Origin: Spirochaetaceae bacterium | GTDB taxonomy: Bacteria; Spirochaetota; Spirochaetia; Treponematales; Breznakiellaceae | Assembly (NCBI GenBank): GCA_031257135.1 | Contig: JAIRPH010000156.1 | Location: forward strand, 1-15,824 | Direction: 5' to 3' | Length of the DNA stretch: 15,824 nucleotides | Shown here: positions 1 through 6,262 of the stretch, in pieces | How positions within the stretch are numbered: the first letter of the stretch is position 1 | Layout: each line of letters begins with the position of its first letter | The notes under the pieces: generated by a model | What the model was told of the DNA's origin: nothing | The model's input: only the letters and a program-made list of their open reading frames with translations | The model's database searches: none | Translations under genes and position numbers: made by a program

Positions 1-249
1 GTGGAGGTCAAAACGAAACTGTCCATAGAGTACGTGAAAGCGCATCTTGAGCGGATGAAAGTTTTGCGGGAATATGCGAATCGCAACGGCGATAAGCGCG
101 TGTACTTAGCCGGCGCGGCCGGCGCGGTGATTCAGGAGAAGGTGAAGGACTATGCGTTAAGTCAGGGATTGTATGTGATTGAGATGTCCGGCGAGACGGT
201 GACGGTAGTTCCGCCGAAGTATGTAGCGAAATGGACCTATACCGCGTAA
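1..249 (+). CDS. C-terminal fragment of a PD-(D/E)XK nuclease-like protein, cut by window edge
   Basis: The frame is open from base 1 to a TAA at 247-249 and gives 82 residues. The first codon, GTG, is most likely an internal valine and not a start, because the frame begins directly in the motif EVKT. In nuclease-like proteins of the PD-(D/E)XK fold this E-x-K pair follows an upstream aspartate and forms the metal site, and a helix follows it (here residues about 8-27). Then come a small-residue strand (LAGAAGAVI, about 36-44), a helix, and a closing strand (LYVIEMSGE, about 57-65). This fold ending is frequent in spirochaete proteins that carry a long coiled coil N-terminally, but that part lies outside the window. 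Function is unknown; a role in DNA recombination or restriction is possible. The fold call is moderately sure, the truncation very likely. Confidence 0.6.
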   Translation: MEVKTKLSIEYVKAHLERMKVLREYANRNGDKRVYLAGAAGAVIQEKVKDYALSQGLYVIEMSGETVTVVPPKYVAKWTYTA

Positions 250-461
250 CAGTTCTCCTCGGCATATGGTTTATCCTCGGTACAAACCCTCTATCGCTGA
301 GGGCGTATACTCGTTTTTAAGGAGATAGGAGCGTTCCGGCGGCGCGGCGCTACAATCTGGGGCGGCGCGCCTCGCGGACTAGGCGGGCGGGCAGAGCGGG
401 AAAAGCCGTCCAAACGCTCTTGCCCTGACGCCCCCTTGACGTAATGCCGGCATGAGGGGCT
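250..461. other. Intergenic region with weak hairpin
   Basis: No gene is visible. A small inverted repeat CCCTC (287-291) / GAGGG (299-303) is followed by a T5 run at 314-318. This could be a weak terminator for the upstream gene, but the stem is short and the T run is 10 nt away. The stretch 330-420 is very GC-rich and shows no convincing promoter. Confidence 0.35.
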
Positions 462-476
462 ATGCTTATAGTTATT

Positions 477-863
477 ATGCAATTTAACGGATTTCATCAT
501 ATTGGGTTATGGGTTAAGGATTCCGAGCGGAGCCTTAACTTCTATACCAAAGGACTTGGCGGGAAGGTTGTATTCAGTTTTCCTATGGCGGATATGGATA
601 AAACCATCTATCTGGTTGATCTGGGCAATAATGCGGTAGTGGAGATAATCCCCAGAGGCAATGGCGAAGAAGAAACCAACGCTCACTGGGCGCATTTGGC
701 TGTTCGTACCGACGACGCGCGGGCCGCCTATGATACGGCTCTCAAAGCCGGCGCAATCTCAAGGACGCCGCCGCAAGACATGAAGCTGGGCGTCATGCCG
801 GTATGCAACGCCTTTGTTCTCGGTCCAGACCATGAAGTCATCGAGTTCTTCCAAGTCAAATGA
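477..863 (+). CDS. VOC/glyoxalase-fold protein
   Basis: This is a 128-residue protein from the ATG at 477; an in-frame ATG at 462 would add five residues. GAGGGG at 454-459 lies only 2 nt from the upstream ATG and is too far from 477, so the start is uncertain. I prefer 477 because the family usually begins a few residues before its first strand (here FHHIGLWV). The four positions that bind a divalent metal in vicinal-oxygen-chelate enzymes are all present: His8 (HHIG), Glu in VVEIIP, His in AHLAV, and Glu in VIEFF near the C-terminus. This fits a lactoylglutathione-lyase-like or related enzyme made of two beta-alpha-beta-beta-beta modules. The substrate cannot be told. Its end overlaps the start of the acetyltransferase gene, so the two are probably co-expressed. 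Confidence 0.85.
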   Translation: MQFNGFHHIGLWVKDSERSLNFYTKGLGGKVVFSFPMADMDKTIYLVDLGNNAVVEIIPRGNGEEETNAHWAHLAVRTDDARAAYDTALKAGAISRTPPQDMKLGVMPVCNAFVLGPDHEVIEFFQVK

Positions 864-1344
864 CCGGGCGGTACGCTTCGCCGAACCGGAAGACGTCCCT
901 TTGCTCCTGCAATTCATACGAGGTCTCGCTGAATACGAAGACCTGACGGATCAGTTTACGGCTACCCCGGAAGGGCTGAAGCGGCATCTCTTTCAGGAAA
1001 AGCGGGCTGAGGCGGTAATCGGCGAATATCGGGGCGAACCCGCGGGGTTCGCCCTGTTTTTTCATACCTTTTCAACCTTTCTCGGCAAACCGGGTATATA
1101 TATCGAAGACCTCTTTGTCAAATCCGAGATGCGGGGACGAGGAATCGGCAAGGCTCTGCTTGAGTTCATAGCAAAACTGGCGGCGGAACGAAACTGCGGA
1201 CGCCTTGAGTGGGCTTGCCTTAACTGGAATGAGCCTTCTATCCGGTTTTATACGCGCCGCGGGGCGGTTCCTTTATCGGAATGGACTGTCTATCGAGTGA
1301 CCGGGGAACATCTGAAAACGCTGGCGGAGAACTCACTGCTGTAA
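829..1344 (+). CDS. GNAT family N-acetyltransferase
   Basis: This 171-residue protein starts at the ATG at 829, inside the last 35 bases of the VOC gene; a TTG at 814 in the same frame is possible but less likely. No good ribosome-binding site is seen, so translation probably depends on coupling to the VOC gene. The acetyl-CoA pyrophosphate loop is clear (RGRGIGKALL), preceded by the strand IEDLFV and followed by GRLEWACLNWNEPSIRFY. The last segment is the signature of the spermidine/spermine-acetyltransferase-like branch. The N-terminal RFAEPEDVPLLLQFIRGLAEYE is also typical of that branch. It would transfer an acetyl group from acetyl-CoA to an amine; the substrate is unknown. Its 3' end overlaps the convergent sfsA-like gene by 12 bases. 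Confidence 0.9.
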   Translation, partial: TMKSSSSSKSNDRAVRFAEPEDVPLLLQFIRGLAEYEDLTDQFTATPEGLKRHLFQEKRAEAVIGEYRGEPAGFALFFHTFSTFLGKPGIYIEDLFVKSEMRGRGIGKALLEFIAKLAAERNCGRLEWACLNWNEPSIRFYTRRGAVPLSEWTVYRVTGEHLKTLAENSLL

Positions 1345-2484
1345 ACTTTCTCTATGCCGGTATCGGAGGAGCATGGCTACAAACCCCCGATTCGCCATAG
1401 GCGGATCAGGAAAGTAAAAGAGATGACTTCCGCACCGGCAGTCGGAACAGCCGAAGCCCGGAATAGGACGCCCTCCTAAATCAGCTAACCCCCGGGCAAG
1501 CGCGCATTCCAGATTCCGGTAGGATAGAATCGGCAGAGCTGACATGGTTTTCGTACAAGCCGTGAGATAATCAATGTGCCAATGCCGGCGTTTGCGGATT
1601 TTCCGCAGGTGCCGGGCTGTCCTGTGGGATAGGTTTTTCTGCGCGGACCCAGCGTACACATACCAGCCCGGAAGGATCGTAATAATCCCCAACGCGCCGA
1701 CCGCTAGGTCTTGGGCTTCCGCTATTTCCATGAGTATCAGGTAATTTCCCCGATCCTCCGCGGCTAACGCGGCGTGACGTATATCCACCGGCACATCAGG
1801 ATTCGCCAGTACCGCTGTGCCGTCAGGAGCGCATCGGATTAGGCTTGCGTGAAGCTGAACCTTTTCAGCGTATCTGCGTAAACCGAGGGCAAACCGCGGA
1901 TCAGTATGAAGCGCGGGGATAAACCGCTCAGGATTGCCGTGAACGATGACAAATAGAATATGACAGCAATAGCCTTTATCGGCAAGGTCCGCCAACTCTT
2001 CGAGATGCCGCAACGCCCGGACGCTGGGAGCGTCGGGAAACATAGCGGCTCCGTATTCCACGAGAGAACAGGCTTTCACCTCAATCAGATGATTGTTCCC
2101 GGAGCGGTCAACAGCCAGAAAATCGAACCGGGAAGAGCCGATGGTATATTCCCGGCGCACATCCGATAATCCCGGAATGACCGTAGGAAGGATAAGCGTT
2201 TCCGCCGCGGTATTCGCCCGGGACGGACAGAGCGGAACAATGCCCTGCCGATAATATATCCCAACTGCGGTCCAGCCGGTTTTTGCGGTTTCGGAGCGTT
2301 GTTTTTCCAGAATCAGCGTCTCTCCGGGAAAGAGAAATTCGATAAGCCGCCCCGGATTAGGGCAGTGACAGGTTAATACAGCGTCTCCGTCTTCGGCGAG
2401 CATAATAAACCGGTTCGGACGGCTGAGAAAAACCGCTTCTTTATCGTTGGAAAAGAGCTTGACCCGCGGTTTATTCTTCGGCAT
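1333..2484 (-). CDS. sfsA: SfsA family nuclease fused to a DUF123 (GIY-YIG-like) domain
   Basis: This is a 383-residue protein from the ATG at 2484; the open frame continues upstream but only inside the patatin gene. Residues about 12-218 match SfsA: RPNRFIMLAEDGD, the HCPNPGRL turn, FDFL with Asp121, and IEVK with Glu135 and Lys137. The last three are the PD-(D/E)XK metal site. Residues about 244-358 match DUF123: GNYLIL, GWYVYAGSA (273-281), RHLRK, HWHIDYL (301-307), and the Cys/His-rich GFGCSDCRCGSHLFYF (343-358). E. coli SfsA has about 234 residues and no such tail. SfsA was named for sugar fermentation stimulation and is now viewed as a DNA/RNA nuclease; the DUF123 role is unknown. The start overlaps the patatin stop by 14 bases, which suggests translational coupling. 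Confidence 0.9.
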   Translation of the reverse strand: MPKNKPRVKLFSNDKEAVFLSRPNRFIMLAEDGDAVLTCHCPNPGRLIEFLFPGETLILEKQRSETAKTGWTAVGIYYRQGIVPLCPSRANTAAETLILPTVIPGLSDVRREYTIGSSRFDFLAVDRSGNNHLIEVKACSLVEYGAAMFPDAPSVRALRHLEELADLADKGYCCHILFVIVHGNPERFIPALHTDPRFALGLRRYAEKVQLHASLIRCAPDGTAVLANPDVPVDIRHAALAAEDRGNYLILMEIAEAQDLAVGALGIITILPGWYVYAGSAQKNLSHRTARHLRKIRKRRHWHIDYLTACTKTMSALPILSYRNLECALARGLADLGGRPIPGFGCSDCRCGSHLFYFPDPPMANRGFVAMLLRYRHRESLQQ

Positions 2485-3379
2485 CCGAAATAATACCGCC
2501 TCGGCCGCGGCGTTTCCACGGAAGAATATCCCGCGAGAAAAAGGCTTCAATCTGTCCCGCGCTGACCTTGACCGCCTGTTTTCCCAAATCAATAAACGAT
2601 TTCTTCCGGGCGAAATTAAAGGGACTCGTCTTATTCGAGGCATACAAGGTGAAATCCGCATGAATCCGGCTTTTCCGAGACATACGATACATCGCCGCTT
2701 CCATAAACCGATAAATAAGCTGAGGTCCGGTTCTGAACGCGGAAAACGGCATAGCTTGAAACGCCATTACATCCACTGCCAATACCCGTTTGATCCCCTC
2801 CTGCCGCGGAATGTAAACCGGCATATTATCCGAAAGCCCGCCGTCCACCAGACAGCGGTTTCCGTCAAGCAGAGGCTCAAAGAAAAACGGAAAAGACATC
2901 GACGCCCGAATAGCCTTAGCCACAGAGCCTGAATCAAAGACCACTTCCTTTCCGGTTACGATGTCCACCGCGTTGCACCGAAAAGGGATGCGCGTCTCTT
3001 CAAAGGTTTTGTTCCCGGAGAGCCGTTCAAAAAGCTGTAAAAGCCCCTGCCCCGAATCGATGCCGGGCTTAGTAGCGAAATTCCCCAAAATTTGTCCGAT
3101 TTGAAAGAATTTTCCTGCTGGACCGTTTATCTTAAAAGCAAATCCGTCCAGATAATCGGCAATATTGAATTCATCAAGGACAAACCGGACTAACTCATCA
3201 GGAGTCATGCCGCAAGCGTAGAGTCCCCCAACAATCGCTCCCATAGACGTTCCCACCACAAGCGCAGGCTCCGGCGCGCCCATATCGGCAAGGGCTTTCA
3301 GAACGCCGATATGCGCCAATCCCTTCGCGCCGCCGCCGGAAAGCACCAAAGCCCATTTCAATTTTTTAAAGTTTTTCAT
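2471..3379 (-). CDS. Patatin-like phospholipase (RssA type)
   Basis: A 302-residue protein with all patatin landmarks in order: the oxyanion-hole loop GGGAKG at 15-20, the nucleophile elbow GTSMG with Ser45, and the catalytic dyad Asp179 in VDGGLSDN. No signal peptide or outer-membrane barrel is seen, so it looks like the cytoplasmic RssA/YlbK type and not a secreted toxin. It would hydrolyse an ester bond in a lipid; the natural substrate is unknown. It is the second gene of a minus-strand series, 89 bases behind the GntR gene, and overlaps the sfsA-like gene. That gap contains a hairpin (TATGCG/CGCATA, 3403-3418) and a -10-like TACAAT (minus strand, 3440-3435), so it may also have its own promoter. 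An AAGG lies close to the ATG. Confidence 0.92.
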   Translation of the reverse strand: MKNFKKLKWALVLSGGGAKGLAHIGVLKALADMGAPEPALVVGTSMGAIVGGLYACGMTPDELVRFVLDEFNIADYLDGFAFKINGPAGKFFQIGQILGNFATKPGIDSGQGLLQLFERLSGNKTFEETRIPFRCNAVDIVTGKEVVFDSGSVAKAIRASMSFPFFFEPLLDGNRCLVDGGLSDNMPVYIPRQEGIKRVLAVDVMAFQAMPFSAFRTGPQLIYRFMEAAMYRMSRKSRIHADFTLYASNKTSPFNFARKKSFIDLGKQAVKVSAGQIEAFFSRDILPWKRRGRGGIISDAEE

Positions 3380-3468
3380 AGCCTTAACAGCATTTCCTTT
3401 CTTATGCGCTTCCGCATATCTGTTTCTGCTCTTTATTGTAGTACACGGAAAAGCAAAATGAAATACCG

Positions 3469-4449
3469 CTACTCATTCCGGGTTCTAAACAGCCTATTTA
3501 CCTGTTCCTCCAGATACAGCAAGGAACCTCGTTCAACCTGATAACAGTAATGGATTATCCTGTGAGCTTGTTCGCAGGATTTCAGGAGCGAAACGACCAC
3601 AGGAGGGGCGAATAGGTAATAATTCGGAGGTAAAAGCAGGCGTCCACATTCCTGAATCAGTTGCGAAACCCGCTCCTCGTCGTCGAAAAAAGCAAGCCGC
3701 GGCGGATTGATGAGTTTCCCGTACTGATCGCAGGCGCGGAGCATTATCTGAGCGAACCGCCGGCTCACGCTTATAACGCCGACCAGAGTATCCGGCGGGA
3801 GACCGGCAAGTTCCAGAGCGGTGCTTGTCGCAATAGCCATAACGAGCGGCGAAGGACGCCCATCAGGAGCCATTTTTTTGATCAGGTCTTCATAATGGGT
3901 TGAAGTGGTGACCACTAAATCCGTACCCGGATCAAATCGCTTCGGATCATTCAATACATCTTCCAAAAGGAATTTAAAGACCTCCGTATGAGGCAAATCG
4001 GCTATTTGCTGATACATCGCGGATAAGGCTTCCGGCGAACAATCTACGGCGGCTACCGTTATGTTGGCTGACTGCTCTTCCCATTCTCGAAGCTTTAAAT
4101 CCAGAAATATGCGGATATCCCGAGGCGAAAAAGCCAGCTCTTTCAGGCGGATCAGCAGATCGTCAATCGCCTGCATCGCCTGAGCTTTCGCGCCTTTTTT
4201 ATCCGCCCCATGAGGAGACGCGACAAACGTACCGCTCCCGCGGTTTTTTATAATAAGTCCTGCCTGTTCGAGCATATCGTAAGCGTGCTTGATAGTCCCC
4301 GGAGATATACCGCTCTCAGCGGCGAGCTGACGTACCGTCGGCAACTGGTATCCCGGAGACAGGCTGTTCAAAGCAATATCTCGGGATATTTGATCTACAA
4401 TTTGCTGATAAAGAGGTCCGGGTTTAGTCGTATCAATAGTTATATACAT
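3469..4449 (-). CDS. GntR family transcriptional regulator with C-terminal ligand-binding-like domain
   Basis: A 326-residue protein. Residues 1-78 form the GntR winged helix: PLYQQIVDQISRDI, the LPTVRQLAAESGISPGTIKHAY recognition unit (37-57 region) and the wing NRGSGTFV. The remaining roughly 230 residues are not the FadR, HutC or aminotransferase domains of classical GntR proteins; alternating alpha/beta segments (NITVAAVDCS, GTDLVVTTS, TLVGVISVS, PPRLAFFDD) suggest a periplasmic-binding-protein-like fold that would sense a small molecule. The ATG at 4449 is supported by the usual family N-terminus (MYITID...PLYQQI). A good promoter ends 13 nt before it, so the leader is very short. It heads the minus-strand series with the patatin and sfsA-like genes and may regulate them or itself. 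Confidence 0.88.
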   Translation of the reverse strand: MYITIDTTKPGPLYQQIVDQISRDIALNSLSPGYQLPTVRQLAAESGISPGTIKHAYDMLEQAGLIIKNRGSGTFVASPHGADKKGAKAQAMQAIDDLLIRLKELAFSPRDIRIFLDLKLREWEEQSANITVAAVDCSPEALSAMYQQIADLPHTEVFKFLLEDVLNDPKRFDPGTDLVVTTSTHYEDLIKKMAPDGRPSPLVMAIATSTALELAGLPPDTLVGVISVSRRFAQIMLRACDQYGKLINPPRLAFFDDEERVSQLIQECGRLLLPPNYYLFAPPVVVSLLKSCEQAHRIIHYCYQVERGSLLYLEEQVNRLFRTRNE

Positions 4450-4462
4450 GATTCTTTCAAAA

Positions 4463-4491
4463 AGTATACTAAAAAAACCTCAAAAATGCAA
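4463..4491 (-). promoter_or_regulatory. Promoter of the GntR gene
   Basis: On the minus strand, TTGCAT (4491-4486), 17 bases, then TATACT (4468-4463). The -10 box sits inside the palindrome AGTATACT. Transcription would start about 4456, leaving a 5' leader of only about 7 nt before the ATG at 4449. Confidence 0.65.
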
Positions 4492-4522
4492 AACGATATT
4501 TAATACGACATACCTATACCTT

Positions 4523-4888
4523 TTATTGCGCCATTGCTTGGGACGCGCAATCTTTTACCGCTTCTTTAATTGCCGCGCTGGTGTAAGTTGCGCCGGAAAC
4601 AACATCTACATCCGCAGATTGACTCTGCACTATGGAATCCGGGATATGTTCAAGCGCAAAGGCTACGGCATTACGCGCGGTTGTTTCATGGTGTTCATCA
4701 ATAGTAATACCGGTAATCTTGTCTTCCGAGAAAGTGACCGATACTTTTATGTCAGATACAAACCCTACTGCGCTTGATGTATATGTTCCCGGTTTATACC
4801 GCGCTTCTGATGGTTCTGAGATATCGCAGTTCGTTAAAAACGCCGATAACGCCAGCGAAAAAAAAGAGCGTTTCAATGCTTTACTCAT
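4523..4888 (-). CDS. FMN-binding domain lipoprotein
   Basis: A 121-residue protein with a lipoprotein signal: basic start (MSKALKR), hydrophobic core, and LTNC with Cys21. The Asn before the Cys is unusual for enterobacteria but accepted in spirochaete lipoboxes. The rest is a single FMN_bind domain as in RnfG and NqrC: GTYTSSAVGFVSDIKVSVTF, DKITGITI, and the flavinylation motif DVVSGAT (95-101), where FMN is normally attached covalently to the Thr (here Thr101) by ApbE. It would be an extracytoplasmic electron carrier at the inner or outer membrane. No ApbE or Rnf/Nqr gene is nearby, so its partners are elsewhere. A strong AAGGA lies 5-6 nt before the ATG. It follows the two-repeat lipoprotein gene by 59 bases on the same strand. 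Confidence 0.88.
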   Translation of the reverse strand: MSKALKRSFFSLALSAFLTNCDISEPSEARYKPGTYTSSAVGFVSDIKVSVTFSEDKITGITIDEHHETTARNAVAFALEHIPDSIVQSQSADVDVVSGATYTSAAIKEAVKDCASQAMAQ

Positions 4889-4909
4889 ACATTCCTTTTG
4901 TTTTGCCGT

Positions 4910-4943
4910 AACTATGCCCCGAGTGGTATTCCGGGGCGTAGTT
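4910..4943. other. Stem-loop between two lipoprotein genes
   Basis: AACTATGCCCCG (4910-4921) pairs with CGGGGCGTAGTT (4932-4943), giving 12 pairs with one G-T, and a 10-nt loop. It lies between the minus-strand lipoprotein stop (4948) and the FMN lipoprotein start (4888). On the minus strand no T run follows, so it may be a processing site, a leaky terminator or mRNA stabiliser, not a standard terminator. Confidence 0.5.
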
Positions 4944-4947
4944 TTAC

Positions 4948-5730
4948 TTATGGAATACGGGTAAGCGGCACAGGAGTTCCGCCTTCTTCGGTCAGGAGAA
5001 TGGTATTATTATCAACAGGCGTGATTGTCCCTGTTTCAAAACCTTCGCCCGCTTCATAGACAACCAGTACATAACTCCCGTCGTTATTAAAGATAACATA
5101 AGGGGTCTCAGCCGTCTCTGTCATAAGAACATCGCCTCCCGATGCGGATACCTTAAAATCATAGGCAAGGGTTCCGTTTGCTTTGACGTCATAATTGGTT
5201 ACAATGTCAAAGTTGCCTTGTCCATACTCCGGGACCGGCATATTTTGCATGGTAAAATTCCATTTTCCGAGAAAAGGATGGCTCAATTCAAAGGGCTTGT
5301 TTTCTCTGTTTACCGTAGAACCGGCAACGCGGGTAAACGGCGCGGTATTGCCTAATACAAAACTGCCGTCTCCATTTACGCTTTCAATTTCCGTAACGTT
5401 AATGGTATCATTATTAACCACTTTGAAGGTGTAGCCCGCCGCGCCTTCAAAACTCAGGTATGAAACCATTACGTTGTCGGCAACCAGATAGCCGCCGTTA
5501 AAAGGACCTTCATACCCCGGTATATCAGGGAATCCGCAGGTAAATGTTCCGTCTGTTTTATATTCGGAAACCATTCTTGCGTTGTCCATGCTGGGTATTT
5601 TTGATTCCCATTGCCCTAAAAAAGGATTAGATAAATCCGCAAGCCATACCGCGGAATCGCCGTCGTTTGAGCATCCGAAAAAGGTTAAAACCGCTACGAA
5701 TGTCGTCAAGAGCAATTTTGTTTTTTTCAT
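4948..5730 (-). CDS. Putative lipoprotein with two repeated domains
   Basis: The start at 5730 is chosen over an in-frame ATG at 5742 because GGAG sits 6 nt before it. The product has 260 residues: MKKTK, a hydrophobic core, and the lipobox FFGC with Cys20. The mature part contains two copies of one domain, beginning NPFLGQW (about 35) and HPFLGKW (about 150) and ending with FTRV and LTRI. Between them lie short beta strands separated by D/N/G turns, e.g. NNDTINVTE versus DNNTILLTE. This layout resembles calycin/lipocalin-like beta barrels common in spirochaete lipoproteins; the fold is an inference. The function is unknown. It precedes the FMN-binding lipoprotein on the same strand and may form an operon with it. 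Confidence 0.75.
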   Translation of the reverse strand: MKKTKLLLTTFVAVLTFFGCSNDGDSAVWLADLSNPFLGQWESKIPSMDNARMVSEYKTDGTFTCGFPDIPGYEGPFNGGYLVADNVMVSYLSFEGAAGYTFKVVNNDTINVTEIESVNGDGSFVLGNTAPFTRVAGSTVNRENKPFELSHPFLGKWNFTMQNMPVPEYGQGNFDIVTNYDVKANGTLAYDFKVSASGGDVLMTETAETPYVIFNNDGSYVLVVYEAGEGFETGTITPVDNNTILLTEEGGTPVPLTRIP

Positions 5731-5852
5731 AAGAATCTCCATAAATTAGTGTATGCTAACTTTAAGGTATCAACCGTTTGGTTTTTGGACTCGCCTACCG
5801 GTAATACCAACCGACCGCTTGGCTCACGCAACCGTTCCAAGCGGGTAATCTG
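5731..5852 (-). other. Open frame between the repeat ORF and the lipoprotein gene
   Basis: Past the TAA at 5855-5853, the minus-strand frame stays open for about 41 codons until TGA at 5729-5727, which overlaps the lipoprotein ATG as ATGA. The region also holds an 8-bp inverted repeat CCGCTTGG (5815-5822) / CCAAGCGG (5837-5844). No promoter or known gene is recognised here. It may be the decayed 3' part of the repeat-containing frame. Confidence 0.3.
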
Positions 5853-6218
5853 TTACAATCGACTGCGCCTCCTTACTATTTCAGGATTGGGTCTCCCGCA
5901 TTGGCTGAACTGGGGACGGAAAACAGGGACCGCCGAACTAACCGTACTCGACGGATAGCCGGCATTAAATAAAGATAAAACACCGCCGAATATTGCCGTT
6001 AGGTACTTGACAGGGCAGAGTATGCGTTTAGTGACGTGACGTGACGTGACGTTTAGTGACGTGACGTGACGTGACGTGACGTGACGTGACGTGACGTGAC
6101 GTGACGTGACGTGACGTGACGTGACGTGACGTGACGTGACGTGACGTGACGTGACGTGCGAATTCGACGCCGAGATGCAAAAAACTTTAGTAAATCTTTC
6201 TAAAAATTTGTTATACAT
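5853..6218 (-). CDS. Doubtful ORF spanning the pentanucleotide array
   Basis: From ATG at 6218 to TAA at 5855-5853 the frame encodes 121 residues: a 20-residue lead (MYNKFLERF...), then HVTSR repeated by the array, then an Arg-rich tail. No domain is recognised and no ribosome-binding site is seen, but a good promoter with -10 at 6238-6233 lies just upstream. A 5-bp unit reads as the same five-residue cycle in every minus-strand frame, so openness across the array is not evidence for coding. It could be a phase-variable gene, a relic, or an accident. Kept at low confidence because the flanks are open only in this register. Confidence 0.2.
   Translation of the reverse strand: MYNKFLERFTKVFCISASNSHVTSRHVTSRHVTSRHVTSRHVTSRHVTSRHVTSLNVTSRHVTKRILCPVKYLTAIFGGVLSLFNAGYPSSTVSSAVPVFRPQFSQCGRPNPEIVRRRSRL
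6026..6160. repeat. GTGAC pentanucleotide tandem array
   Basis: The array is in strict 5-bp register: GTTTA (6026-6030), four GTGAC (6031-6050), GTTTA (6051-6055), twenty GTGAC (6056-6155), and a degenerate GTGCG (6156-6160). The uninterrupted 100-bp run of identical units is a classic substrate for slipped-strand mispairing. On the minus strand the unit is GTCAC and has no stop in any frame; on the plus strand every frame has TGA. The two GTTTA variants carry TAA on the minus strand. Confidence 0.97.
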
Positions 6219-6232
6219 AATTAACTATAGAA

Positions 6233-6262
6233 AGTATACTAAAACCAGCGCAAAAATGTCAA
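6233..6262 (-). promoter_or_regulatory. Strong promoter with upstream A-tract, reading into the GTGAC array
   Basis: Minus strand: perfect TTGACA (6262-6257), 18 bases, TATACT (6238-6233). Immediately upstream (about 6265-6292) the minus strand is A/T-only for long stretches, like an UP element that the RNA polymerase alpha subunit binds. Expected start is near 6226, 8 nt before the ATG at 6218. The -10 surroundings AAAGTATACTAAAA are the same as at the GntR promoter. Confidence 0.65.

Noticed and set aside
2485..2661. Longer N-terminus of the SfsA-DUF123 protein
   Set aside because: The extra 59 codons lie inside the patatin gene, are Arg-rich and unlike SfsA; the ATG at 2484 fits the family and the overlap.
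2447..2932. Plus-strand open frame of 161 codons
   Set aside because: It is antisense to the patatin and sfsA-like genes, is basic and low-complexity, and has no domain.
4910..4943. Rho-independent terminator for the two-repeat lipoprotein gene
   Set aside because: The stem is good but no T run follows on the minus strand; it is listed as a stem-loop only.
5749..5958. Plus-strand ORF of 69 codons upstream of the array
   Set aside because: No ribosome-binding site, no domain, and it is antisense to the low-confidence minus frame; more likely intergenic repeat.
6026..6160. CRISPR array
   Set aside because: Units are 5 bp, contiguous and without spacers; it is a simple sequence repeat.
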